Shown in pieces: positions 22,111 to 33,095 of a DNA stretch of 64,000 nt. The stretch's first letter is position 1, and each line of letters begins with the position of its first letter. The stretch lies in assembly GCA_019279435.1 (NCBI GenBank), contig JAAALK010000081.1:24607903-24671902 (forward strand). Direction: 5' to 3'. Position numbers and translations under genes: made by a program. This DNA is from Zizania palustris. Lineage: Eukaryota > Streptophyta > Magnoliopsida > Poales > Poaceae. Below the pieces are notes generated by a model that was not told the DNA's origin, searched no databases, and saw only the letters and a list, made by a program, of their open reading frames with translations.

Positions 22111-23460
22111 ACGAAAACATGCCCCCGCACTTGGGTCGGTTCGACGATCCAAAAATGTGTGGATACTTAGAGACAAGCCTAAGTGGAACACAATGCTGAC
22201 GTCGTGTTCTAACTACCCTTAATAGTGGCAAGGGGGTGGAGTCGCTAGGTAATCAGATTACAAAGAAATAAACCAATTAGCTGAAATATATAGATAAAAT
22301 AATCCAATCGACCGAACGGAGCCTGATTGGTTTGGAGTATACCGTGTGAAGGGTCCCCGAAGGGGGTCCTTCGGCGTCTAGAGCAAAGGGTGTGCCGAAG
22401 GTAGCCTTTGGCGTTCGGATCGATCTAGCCGAAGACAGGCTCCAAACAGATCGCGACGCGAAATTGCCTCCGAACGACAGGGTTCGGTGCGAAGCCTCTA
22501 ACACGACAAAATCCAACGCGGAGCACTGGAGCGATGAAGTCCGATGCGGAGCGCTGATGCTATGAAGTACGGTGTGGAGCGGGCTCTGGTGTGACTCTGG
22601 CACGAAGCAACTCCGAATGCGAAGTAGCTCATGTGCACGGGACTTGACTAGACCGACAACAGCGTGACGGATCTGGCACGGTCGGACGAAGCGGAGACTT
22701 GCCGAAGGGTGCTCTGGTAGCCTCCGAAACCAGCTTCTTAGCTCCGAAAACCTTCGGCAAAGTGGGCTCCGAACGTGAAACCTATAGCAAACAAATATCA
22801 AGTGTTGTAGTATACAAAACGAAGGTAGCAATCTGTTACGTAGATTAACGGATGGTTCATAAGCGAGCCAACAAGGTGATAGCAATATGTTACATAGATT
22901 AACGGATGATTCACAGGCGAACCAACATGGCTTACCACTGTTACGGCGTGGCCGATGGAGGGCTTCCAACGCAAACCCATGAAGGTATACTGATCTAATG
23001 CGGAAAGTAAAGAAAATAAAGGTACAGTTCAAACTAGAGTTTGAAGAGTTGATCTGTGTTGGGGGTCCTATGAACCGGTCTCACCCCTGTATTTATAGGG
23101 CTAGTCTTCTTATCTCTAACTCTAATCTGATAAGATTCGGCCTAATCAAGATTATAGATAAAAACAACCTAAATATGTATCACACTCTTTATCTGAAGCC
23201 TACCCGAAGCGGGCCTTCGGCCGGCCCACCGAAGCATGCTCCTCGAGCCGAAGCTTCGGCAAAGCAGGCCACCGAAGGGCCTTCGGGCCGAAGCCAGCCT
23301 GCGAAGCAGGCCGCTAAAAGGACCCCGAGGCCCTATGCAGATGGGCCTCCGGCACTTTAAGGTTTTGGCTTGTACCATGAGTTGCATATTTTCGGCCCAA
23401 AATTACCAAAATTGATATTTTGACAATTTCGACCATTAATGCTATTTTTTGCTATCAACA
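22106..23460 (-). repeat. 3' LTR of Tat gypsy element 2
   Basis: On minus starts TGTTGATAGC (from 23460) right after a PPT-like run and ends CGTTGACA at 22106. About 1.36 kb. The central part is rich in CCGAAG/CTTCGG, unlike the GGTCAGACC-rich LTRs at 14487 and 20751, although the ends and a 'taacggatggttca' block are shared. Confidence 0.75.
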
Positions 23461-23478
23461 CATGCCCCCTAACTTTTA
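23461..23478 (-). other. Polypurine tract of Tat element 2
   Basis: On minus AAAAGTTAGGGGGCATG immediately before the LTR start at 23460. Confidence 0.65.
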
Positions 23479-23546
23479 GCAAACTAAGTGAGCTAAGAGC
23501 ACAACGGGCTAAGGACGATATACTCCATATCGGCCTTTTGACACTT

Positions 23547-24660
23547 TTAAGCGCTTTGCCACACACTTGGGAAGTACTTTTTCAAATACCTGCCATTTAA
23601 AGCTCTTCGAAATCGCTCTACTTGTAGAGATTCTAACAAGTATGCATTACCTAGAGCGATTTTGGCTACCTTAAAAGGATCTTCCCAATTAGGTGACCAA
23701 TTACCAAATTTGGGGCTTTTAGTGCGTAAGGGCAAAATTGTCTTCCAAACCAAGTCACCAACTTAAAACGATTTTGCTTTGACTCTTCTATTGTAAGCTC
23801 TAGCTACTATCCTTTTATCTTTATCTATAGTTTCTAGAGCCCTTAACCTTTTATCGGTCACTTCTTCCAAATTATCCTTCAAAAGAGTTTTATATTCATC
23901 GACCGATAAGCCATCTTGCTTAAGAAATCTTAAAGAGCCAAGATCTACCTCCACTGGTAGAACGGCTTCTTGTCCATACACTAACTCATATGGACTAACT
24001 TTGGTAGCACCATGATTTGCAACTTCTTAATGATCTTAATTACAGTTTTATTATTAGACTCGGCCTAACCGTTGGCGTGAGCATGGTATGGTGAAGAGTT
24101 TATCAACTTAATACCATAAAATTCGGACAAGTCTCTCACTTCTTTAGCAATAAATGAAGTACCTTGATCTGTAGTGAGAGTTTGGGGAATACCAAATCTA
24201 TGTATAATGTGTTTCAAGATGAAATCAGTTACCTCATTGTGAGTCATGTTCTTGAGAGGCATGGCCTCGGTCCATTTGGTGAAATAATCCATTGCCATCA
24301 ACACAAACTGATGCCCTTTTGAAGAGGGAGGATGAATTTGGCCGATGAAGTCTAAACCCCAACCTCAGAACGGTCATGGTTTGATAATAGGGTTAAGTAG
24401 CGACGCAGGAGCCAACTGAATATTACCAAACTTTTGACATGCTTCACACCCTCTATAATACTTAAAACAATCCTCAGTCATAGTCAGCCAATAAAAGCCC
24501 GCTCTTTTGAGCATCCAACTCATTTTCTGGGCCGACTGATGAGTGCCACAAAGTCCCTCATGAACTTCTCCTGTAGCCACTCTAGACCGATTGGCATCTA
24601 AGCACTTTAGAAGTACTCCATCAATAGTTCGGCGATACAACACATCATCAAGCAATAAAA
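23547..24660 (-). pseudogene. pol: Tat element 2 integrase
   Basis: From 24655 down: HHCC zinc module (GTHQSAQKMSW, GCEACQKFG), then the catalytic core (MAMDYFTKWTEA, TTDQGTSFIAKE), then a C-terminal part (MYGQEAVLPVEVDLGS, NWEDPFKV). The codon after the AHANG motif is TAG where gypsy integrases have Gln before the catalytic Glu. Frame changes near 24000 and 23760 break the remainder. It inserted the element cDNA; now non-functional. Confidence 0.85.
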
Positions 24661-24719
24661 CTTAAATGTCTGTCGCCAAACTTTCCGATCAACCCTTTGA
24701 CTAGGATCCTTTAAATATT

Positions 24720-25060
24720 GGACAATTGGAATTCTCCAATCATCCTTCTGGATCTTTGGAGGGTTCGCCAATTCCTTCTCCGAAGTGGCGTCTAGATGTC
24801 ATTTTCAAAGTGCCCCCCGAGCCACTCCTATTCCTACTGAGGGCTAGTCGGATCGAGCCGATCGGACCGAAGCCCTTCGACGGAGGGATCCGGCATGCGA
24901 AGGCCTCCGACGCTCAGAAGGCTTCGATGTGAGGAGCCCGGTGTGCAGAGTCCTTCGGTGGATGAAGGGCTCCGGCATGCAACATCCTTCGGTGGGTGAA
25001 GGGGTCTGGTCCGGATGGTACGATGGGCCTCGCGTACGCCCGAAGCCTCTGGTTTAGGTA
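24720..25060 (-). other. CTTCGG-rich repeat block inside Tat pol
   Basis: Between RNase H and integrase coding parts. Short direct repeats (ccttcggtgg, gaagggctccggcatgc) interrupt pol similarity. It resembles the CTTCGG-rich centre of the neighbouring LTR and may be a local insertion or a diverged spacer. Confidence 0.4.
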
Positions 25061-25158
25061 GGGAGTTCAAGCATCGGCCTTCCCTGTATAGAAAATTTTC
25101 CTCTCCTGACTTGATAGCCAGATGCTTGCTGATCCAAATCATTTGCAATTTTATTGGC

Positions 25159-27100
25159 TTATCTGGACACGTGAGAAATTTTGAAGTCATCAAAGGTAGC
25201 AATTATGTCTAAACATCTATCCAAGTAGCTATTTACCAAACCATTCAAACATTGAGCAATGTTAGCTACTTGTTGTACCACTAACAGAGAATCACCATAT
25301 GCATGAACATGTTTAATACCCATGGAACCTAGTAATTCAAGTCCTAGCAATAAAGCTTCATATTCGGCTCGATTATTAGTAGAAGGAAATTCCAAACGGG
25401 CCGAGGTCTCAAAGCGCATACCACTAGGTGATATGAGAACTACTCCAATACCTTGGCCATTTTTGCAAGCCGAACCATCAAAATAAAGTTTCCATGGCAC
25501 TACTTCAAATAGAGCAACACTGTTACCCCAATTGGCATCTACGTGGTGATCAACTATAAAATTAGCGACGATTTGGCCTTTCATGGCTCTCAAAGGTTCA
25601 TAAGACAAATCATATTCAATCAAAGCATAAGCCCACTTCCCGATTCTACCACTTAGAATTGACTTCTGTAACATGTATTTTATGACAAGCAATAATACAT
25701 GTACTAGGGAGAAGATAGTGACATAATTTGGTACATGCATAATAAAGTGATAAACAAAAATGCTCCACAAACACGTACCTTGTCTAGGTGTCCAGCAAGT
25801 GGCGGCTCAAAAATGTGATGATGTACTCTTTTCCCTCCACCTCTTGAGTTAGCACGGCTCCTATCACGCCATCTTCTGCAGTAATGTACAGCCGAAACGG
25901 AATCCTGGCTTTTGGTGCTCTTACCACGGGCGGTGATGACAAGCACTCTTTAATCTTCTCGAAGGCACTTTGTTGACTTGCCCCCCAAACGAACTTGGCC
26001 TCATTTTTTAGCCGGAGTATGGGGACAAAAGCATCAATCTTTCTAGACAAGTTAGATATGAAGCGGCGCAAATAATTCATCTTGCCTAGCAACTTTTGCA
26101 AATCTCTCTTGCATGTCGGCGCTTCAAAGTTCCTAATATTTTCAAGCCTCTTAGGATCAATCTCAATACCTCTTTAATGAATCATGAACCCTAAGAACTT
26201 GTTGGCTGACACACCGAACGCACACTTGAGTGGGCTCATTTTTAATCCATACTGACACATTCTATCAAAAGCAACTCTCAAATCGGCTAAATGGTTTCCC
26301 ATAGCATCTGATTTGACTATGACATCATCTATATAGACTTCTAGCATAACTCCTAGCAAGGCATGAAAGATCAGGTTCATAGCACGTTGGTACGTAGCGC
26401 CAGCATTCTTTAAACCGAAAGTCATAACGACCCACTCAAACAAGACGACAAAACTAGGGCATCGAAAGGCTGTCTTGTAGACTTCCTCTTTGGCCATAAA
26501 AATTTGATTATAACCAATGTTTCCATCAAGAAAACTTAGTACCTTATGTCCTAAAGCATCGTTGATCAACATGTCGACTATCAGCATGGGATACTAGTCC
26601 TTTGGAGTGGCCTTGTTCAGATCCCTGAAATCAATACAAACTCATATTTTGCCGCTCCCTTTCTTCTCTACAGGCACAATGTTAGCAACCCATTCAGCAT
26701 ATCTGCATGGCCTAATAAATTCAGCTCTGAGCAATCATTCTACCTCCTCTTTAACTCGGTCATACATGGCTGAATTAAAGCGGCGAGGGGGGTGTTTATA
26801 AGGCCTAAACCCGGGTTTGATAGGAAGTCGATGCTCTACGAGCTCACGGCTTAGTCCGGGCATCTCACTATATGCACATGTGAAACAATCAACGTATGAC
26901 CGAAGCAACTTTATTACTTTGGCCTTTTCATCAGCCTGTAAATTTTGGTTTACAAAAGTCATCCTTGGAACGCTACCATTGCCTATATCGACCTCTTCTA
27001 AAGGGTCGACCGACATGAAACCTTGTCCTAACTTTTCTACTTCGCTAAAATCTTCAATGGCTTCGGCAATACCATCTTTAGAAGACTGATATTGCTCCAC
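25159..27100 (-). pseudogene. pol: Tat element 2 reverse transcriptase + RNase H
   Basis: From 27100 down: RT entry (ELVEHRLPIKPGFRPYKHPP), palm (LSFLDGNIGYNQIFM, FEWVVMTFGLKNAGATYQRA, catalytic YIDDVIVKS), thumb/connection (LLGKMNYLRRFISNL, FVWGASQQSAFEKIKE), then RNase H (KLYFDGSACKNGQG, NNRAEYEALLLGL, HAYGDSLLVV). Stops and frame changes lie near 26730, 26600-26590, 26170-26101 and 25780. All catalytic motifs can be read, so decay is by stops and indels rather than erosion of motifs. Confidence 0.88.
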
Positions 27101-27351
27101 GCGAGACTTAAGTCAATCAAGATTACTCTTACTATACATGACTGCTACTTTAGAAATAGTTGTGCTACATCGGCTGGCTTTACAGACATGGGTACAAAAT
27201 GTCCCCCGGACACGCTAACGAAGTCGTAATCCAATAGGTATCTACCTGATAAACACTCTACCTTATCATGGACGATGTCGATAGATACATCAGCCAATGC
27301 TACTTGGGCCAAAGTATCTGTTGGTACAATCTCCACATCATCATCGTCCCA

Positions 27352-27750
27352 CTACATCATGCACTGGTGCAAAGTAAATGGAATGCAGAAATTTGCGTGA
27401 ATCCAATCACACCCAAGTAGCACGTTGTAGTTACCTTGCACATCGACGACGAAGAACGCCGTCGGTAATGTTTTGTTGCCCACCGTCAACTCCAGGGAGA
27501 GAACGCCTTTTGCTTCAGAGCTCTCACCGTTGAAGTCATTGAGCATTAGGTTGGTTTTCTTTAGATCCTCTTCGTCCCTGCTAAGCTTCTTCAAAAGAGA
27601 GTACGACATCAAGTTGACAGTGGCGCCACCGTCAACTAGCATCCTGGAGATCGGCTTCCCGTCAATGTGCCCCTTGACGTAGAGAGGCTTTAGGTGATGA
27701 GTCGTATCCTCGAGCTTCTCGAAAATAGCGTCTCGTGGGCCGAGGTTCAA
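27352..27750 (-). pseudogene. pol: Tat element 2 aspartic protease
   Basis: Retropepsin-like segment: MLVDGGATVNLMS (active-site D, with DGGA in place of the commoner DSGA) and later VLLGCDWIHA, the flap/end signature of gypsy proteases. Open over 132 codons. It would cleave the Tat polyprotein. It is separated from RT by a short damaged linker (27336-27145). Confidence 0.8.
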
Positions 27751-27771
27751 CTGAGCGACCTTGGCCTTGTC

Positions 27772-28497
27772 TCATGGTAGTACGAACTCGGCGGGAAGCA
27801 TGACGACGTTTATGTCCATCGCCTGAGGTGTGGGCCCCTCAGAGACGGGTGTGTAGTCGTCGTCGAGCATGTCATCGTTGTCATCGCTCAGAATGGGAGT
27901 CGGGTTTTTTTGTCTCAACCGGCTTGGGCTTCCATACTTGCTTAACGACGGGGCGAGGGCAGATTTCCTCAAAGATGACATCTCGCTCATCCTCGACCTT
28001 CTTCTCACGTATCTCCTGTGACCATAGATGTTGTAGGTGCCTTTTCTGTGGTTTGGACATGCCCGAAGGTGCCCAAGATGGTTGTGGCTTAGTACTAGGC
28101 GCCACTAACTTATTCCTATGATTTTTGGCTAAGCGGGAATTATCTGGTCGGCCTTGTAATCTTTGTGCTTGGTGATAAACTCTCCTTGTACCTCGTCGGT
28201 CGGATCGGCCTCGCTAGGCCGATCGGATTGGGCCTCGGTGGTGGCCTTGGCATGACTAGGGGACTTACCTCCGTTGTGCTTCGGCGAGGGGGCCTTCGGG
28301 ATTGGGACCTCCTGAGACCCTACCTTGACTGTGATAGCTTCATACTCCCTCTCCCTCGCCTCTTCACGCCCATCCTCCTTGGCTTCGTCCTGCGTGAGTC
28401 GATTCGGAGGTACCACGGACAGCCTGTGGAAAACATCTCCCTTCGTCGTGTCCACTTGTCCCTGCCAATCATAACACTCGGAAAACATGGGCAACAC
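27772..28497 (-). pseudogene. Tat element 2 gag-protease linker
   Basis: Charged linker. From 28497 down it shows HRLSVVPPN and VGSQEVP, the same motifs as in 9612-9830 of element 1, then KPQPSWAPSGMSKP and an acidic DDNDDMLDDDY stretch near 27880. Frames change at least once. No enzymatic domain seen. Confidence 0.6.
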
Positions 28498-28734
28498 TAT
28501 ACTACGAAGGGCACTCCGGTGGAGAGGTGTAGTTTGGAGCCCACGGGGATCTTGCCCAGTAGTATGGCGGAGGCATCGGCGGTTCTAGCGGCTTCGTCCA
28601 CTACGAGCCGAACCCATTGTCCGGAGGAGGGTTTGGCCACGTCGAAGGTACTTCGGACCATATCAACGAAGGGTCCTGCTAGGCCAGAGGTATGTTCAGC
28701 CATCACGGGCCGAACTCTCCCACTAGGTGGTCCA

Positions 28735-28965
28735 CCTAGAGCGGAGGTGAGTTCGGCCACTAAGGTCCGAACTCACTTAGCGGAGGGTTCGGCCATTGGG
28801 GTCTGAACTCAATATACGGAGTGTTCGACCATTGGGGTCTGAACTCGTTATGCGGGGGGTTCGGCCATTGGGACCCGAACTCGTTATGCTGAGGGTTCAG
28901 CTATTGGGGTCCGAACTCACTATGCGGAAGGTTCGGCCACTGGGGTCTGAACTCGTTATGCATTA
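28735..28965 (-). repeat. 36-bp tandem repeat encoding QWPNPP units
   Basis: Five to six copies of a 36-bp unit (core ggttcggccattggggtc) which on minus encode a 12-residue repeat of the form EFGxQWPNPPxN. This is the equivalent of the 18-20-residue Trp/Pro repeats at 9612-10356. Element similarity ends just after it. Confidence 0.85.
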
Positions 28966-28975
28966 CTTGTTCAAG

Positions 28976-29959
28976 CAGAAAATACAGGTATGATGCCACA
29001 TATATATTATTGGTGCTTAATTGGTTTTGCGTGACTTTTTGAAGAACCAACTAATATTATAAGATGGTAAATCTTAATTTATAGCGTGAGAGAGAGAGTG
29101 CACACCAAATTGCATTTTTCTGAAGACAGGAGAAATCACCAAATTGCATTTTTTTCTTCTGAAGACAGAAGACAAAATGTATTAAGGAGGACATGAGTGG
29201 CAATGTTAATGTAAGGTAGAAAATTAAGGGGGGGTCTCTGGTTTTTTCATGAGAATATGTGTTTCTTACTTGTTTTAGTTATTTTTGTAAAACTACAAAG
29301 TATCAATAAGCATGCATGCAACTCACTATATGACTAAGCATGCCAATATGCCTAGAAAGCATGAGCAAGAGAGTAAATTTTGCAAAAATACATATCAGTG
29401 CCAATGCTTTCAAAAAAAAACATGATGTTATAGCCCCCCACCCCCCACCCCCACACACACAGTGAAATTTATGCTGCAATTTCTGATAGCATAGACAGTA
29501 AATTAAACTGCCCAAGTTGTTCTGTATATCTTTTAATCAAATTATCTTCATTTTATCCTTCCCATTTTGACCTTTATATGTTCCCCTCCACTCAGACATA
29601 GCACAAGGGGGAGACATGACACCGTGATCGATCGACCAAACCTACACAAACTTAACATAACCCTAATCAACGCGATTAGATTCTAATACCATTTCCTCAT
29701 GCATGCATGCGTTGCATTCAACACCATGTTGTCTATTTACGTACCCTTGCCATTTTTCGGAGGTAATAGTTGAAACTAATCTGAACAATTGATTAAGTAT
29801 ATTTAAAATATTTAATTAAAAATAAAATGGGCTAATCAACTTGATTAAGGAAAGTGATATGCATCCATGTCATCCACACGAAAATTTTGTTGATTATTTC
29901 ATTTGTCTAGTGCATACAACAATTAATCTACTAGCATGCCAACAAATAAATTATTAGGA
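28976..29959. other. AT-rich intergenic DNA, no gene seen
   Basis: Includes a direct repeat of ~45 bp around 29100-29170 (caccaaattgcattttt...ctgaagacag twice) and a C-rich ccccccaccccccaccccc tract near 29437. CATGCATG motifs are frequent around 29700. No coding or RNA signal. Confidence 0.5.
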
Positions 29960-30455
29960 GAATTTTATGGTGCCCCCAAATTGTGAACCATCCTATCTGT
30001 ACGATCTAATGGTTCATATTTGATATAAGTTACTTATTACTTCTAAGAGGTAATAGATCATATAATCTTTCCTTTAACAAGTGTGGACCTATATACATGC
30101 AAAAATTAATTAATTTCTTTGCATGTTAACATATTAATTATTGTATGTACTAAAAAATAAAATAATCAACATACTTTCCATGCAGGTGACATGCATGCAG
30201 ATTGTTTTTCATAATTATTTTAAACACATTTAATCAACGGTTTAGATTAATTTTAACTATTACCTCCTAGGAGGTAACGGAGACACCGTAAATGGACCCA
30301 ATTATTATTGCATTTATATAGACCCACACATATTAAAGGAGGATTACATGACCTATTACCTCTAAGAGATAATAGATCACCGATTTCAAATATGAGCATG
30401 ATTGAATCGTATAGATCGGATAATTTATAAAATCTGCGGGCACCATAAAATTCTC
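29960..30455. mobile_element. MITE with ~150-bp terminal inverted repeats
   Basis: Left end agaattttatggtgccc and right end gggcaccataaaattct pair, and similarity continues inward over ~150 bp (both arms carry 'cta/tta-ttacctcttagaggtaatag'-type blocks and the 'gtgtgggtctatata' block). No ORF. Long TIRs suggest a Mutator-like or foldback MITE; I could not define a target duplication. Confidence 0.65.
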
Positions 30456-31023
30456 TTTTTGTATTATGCTTCACTTGCCCTAGAAATTAAGGATTTAATT
30501 TGCCCTAGAAATTTGCGGGCACGCACATCTCTTGCTTCTCAGCATCCATCCATCTCCATCATGCATGTGCCCTAGCAACGCAAACTAAGGCAGGATATAC
30601 CATGCATGCGATATGCATGCATGGCGACCGCTAGATTCGTGTGCTGCTTCTTGGTCTCCTGCTGCAGATGCAGCAAAGCCCAGCCACCTTAATTTGTTTA
30701 GATCTCACCTAGACCTAGCTTCACTCTGCAGCAGAAAAAGTAGACGAACCCAGCTAATTTGTGTGTTGAAAATTTCTTCGAAATAATTTTTGAGATTTTT
30801 GTTTATAAACGGTGTAAACAATTCGAGCGGCAGGCGATGTGAGCACGTATTCCCATGAGAATCACGCCAATTAATAATAAAAAGAATGCTCATCAATCTT
30901 CAGATCGAAGGGGCCGGGCCAACAGCTGAAAGGATTTGTGATATGATATATTATCGTCATTAAAACTTTTGCAGCAACAACTGTGTGGTCATCTCACTGG
31001 AGTTGATCTGACTAGTTCTAAGA
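30456..31023. other. Intergenic DNA, no supported gene
   Basis: A cluster of CATGCATG/TGCATGC motifs lies at 30550-30630. A 23-codon ORF starting at 30621 has a hydrophobic, Cys-rich N-terminus but nothing else supports it. Confidence 0.4.
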
Positions 31024-31267
31024 GGCTATTCGGTTCTTAGCCACACTTTGTCGTACCTAAAATTAGATAAGTTTGACTACATTGATAGTTGTTTGATTGC
31101 TACCATAAACTGTGATAAGATTTTTTTGATCCCACATGCTATTGACTTTAAAAAGTGTGGCAAGATTTTCTTATACTTGCCAAAGTGTGGCGGAGAATTT
31201 GATAACATCTCCTTAGACAAGTGTGGCAATTTTTATTGATAAATAGTGGCTAGCAACTAAACATGCC
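31024..31267. mobile_element. Tourist-like MITE (~244 bp)
   Basis: Ends ggctattcggttcttagcc and ggctagcaactaaacatgcc are imperfect inverted repeats; the interior repeats 'agtgtggc' several times. This pattern is common in grass MITEs. Target duplication not clear. Confidence 0.55.
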
Positions 31268-32406
31268 AAGTGGTGGTGTTGCTCTAGCTATATCAAGTTG
31301 CATCCAACTATCCAAGGCTCCAATCAAGCTAGTGGCTGCTGCAATCAAAATTGTTAGTTGTAGTTTTGCATGGCAAGCTGGGCATGTCTGAAACGAGTCA
31401 TCAGGCGAATTATGAGTGTATTATCTGCTCATCTTCCCATAATACTAATATTGTAATTAAAATTGAATTTGATATTTTTCAGAGTTCAACGTATCTGGAC
31501 AATAATGCTACTGTCGATAGACAATGCTACTGTCGAGGTTTATTATATTGTAAAATATCAAATCCGGTCATAAGTTGTTATATTATAGATTTATTATATT
31601 ATAAAATATTAAATTTGGTCTTAAGTTGTAATATCGTGGGAAGGAGGAAAAACTCTATTAAGAATCAGCATCAGTGACATTATGCCAAAAGGAATTCGCT
31701 ATTGTCTAAAATCCAAATGAACAAATAATGAGATTTAAATAAAGGTGACTATATTTTTTAGGGTAAATGTGGTGGTGATGGCAATGGCCCATGTTATGGG
31801 TATCTATTTGATTGAGTTAATCTCCACCCATATGCATGGGCAAACAGTGAAGAAAAGAAGCATGATTATCTTATAGATTAAAATAGCTGTGGCTAACCCC
31901 ACAACCAGGTTGGCCCTTAATCATGAACACTTTGGCCAAAAAAAAGAAACAATGTCTTGTACATATTTTCCATTAAAAACATAGAATACATACACTTGTG
32001 TTAATTATCGCAAATAGGTTTATGATATTATTTTTCAATGGTGTTAGTGTAGTGGTAGAGAGCCTTTAGTTAAGAGAACACTGATCTATCTATCTATATT
32101 GGCGTACGTATGGGTCTCACACGAAAAAAATCCCCCTCGTATAGTAAACGCTCGTAGAAGTATGCTCATGGAGCGCTCTCGGTCGCGTGCCACGTTCAAA
32201 GGATTTTTTTTATCGATATAATTAAATACAATGGATCGTCTTAAACTTATTGGTCGGGATTTTTGATTTTCTTTCAATGGTTTTATGTGTTAAATCTTTA
32301 CTCTTCCATCGGCAATGTGTAGTATTCCCTAATAGTTTTCCAATATAATTAATAGTTTGTTTTGTGCTATTCAATTTGATGACCGGATGACAAGAAGAGG
32401 GGAGCA
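31268..32406. other. AT-rich intergenic DNA, no gene seen
   Basis: A near-duplicate of about 60 bp around 31530-31640 (gtttattatattgtaaaatatc / atttattatattataaaatatt) suggests an old MITE. Nothing coding. Confidence 0.4.
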
Positions 32407-32414
32407 TACGTAGC

Positions 32415-32922
32415 TAGGACTGGCAACGAACCGAGCCAACCAGGCTCGGTCTCAGCTTGGTCGAGTTCCCTGGCTTGGCTAGCTTTGGGCGGAGGTGTCG
32501 GGGCCTAGACACCAAGATGTGGGTGGTTGCCGACTGGCATTAGATGGAGGGGACGCTACGGGGAACGGCGACGGTAACTGGCACCCTAGGGCTAGCGGTG
32601 ATAGGCGGCACCTTTGTGTCTTGAACCTAGTGGCGACAGGCGCACAGGAAGTGTCACGCACTCGGCCGGTTTAATCTCATTCCCTTGGAGAAGGCGCATG
32701 GGAGGGACGAGACAAGATGGAGGGGAGTGAGCTTATGGTCTTGACGGTGGCATTGCGAGTTACCTATGGTCGAGCCAAAGAACTGGCTCGCAAGCCAATT
32801 TGGTTGTCGACCAAGCCAGGGGGGCGGCTCGAATTTGTCTTGAAAGCTCTTCGAGTCAAGCCAAGCTTGGCTCGCCCAAGTCGGAGCTGGCTCGCGAGGT
32901 CTAAGCTCAACTTTCAACCCTA
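32415..32922. mobile_element. hAT-like non-autonomous element (508 bp)
   Basis: Ends TAGGACTGGCAACG and CTTTCAACCCTA form imperfect inverted repeats; both subterminal regions are rich in GAGCC/GGCTC (aaccgagccaaccaggctcgg; ggctcgcccaagtcggagct). Flanks tacgtagc and tttgtagc match at 6 of 8 bases, the hAT duplication length. No transposase. Confidence 0.6.
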
Positions 32923-32949
32923 TTTGTAGCATATATATATATATACACA

Positions 32950-33095
32950 AATGTTATTCTACACCGCGGGTGTATAATAATTATTCTACTGAAAAAAAAG
33001 TAGTATTCAATTGCTATTCTACTGAGAAAATCTACTACTAAAAATAGTCGGTGTAAAATAGTTATTCTACACACGTGGTGTAAAATAGCACTCTC
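32950..33095. mobile_element. Small MITE with ~40-bp inverted repeats
   Basis: Left arm (tgttattctacaccgcgggtg) and right arm (cacgtggtgtaaaatagca) are inverted copies over about 40 bp, leaving a 60-bp loop. It would fold into a hairpin. It sits in an AT microsatellite-rich stretch. Confidence 0.65.

Larger units (their letters stand above)
22106..28975 (-). mobile_element. Tat-type Ty3-gypsy element 2, 5'-truncated and decayed
   Basis: Read on minus from 28975: Trp/Pro-repeat gag end, linker, protease, RT, RNase H, integrase, PPT, 3' LTR. The capsid domain and 5' LTR are missing. Coding parts lie in all three frames with many stops, so it is old compared with the SIRE copies. RT-RNase H before integrase and the long linker between gag and protease fit the Tat clade. 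Confidence 0.85.

Noticed and set aside
30621..30692. 23-codon Cys-rich ORF as a signalling peptide
   Set aside because: Too short, no mature-peptide motif, no supporting promoter elements.
32040..32075. tRNA-like 'gtagtggtagagagcc' stretch
   Set aside because: Resembles a D-arm box A but no matching box B or cloverleaf follows within 60 bp.
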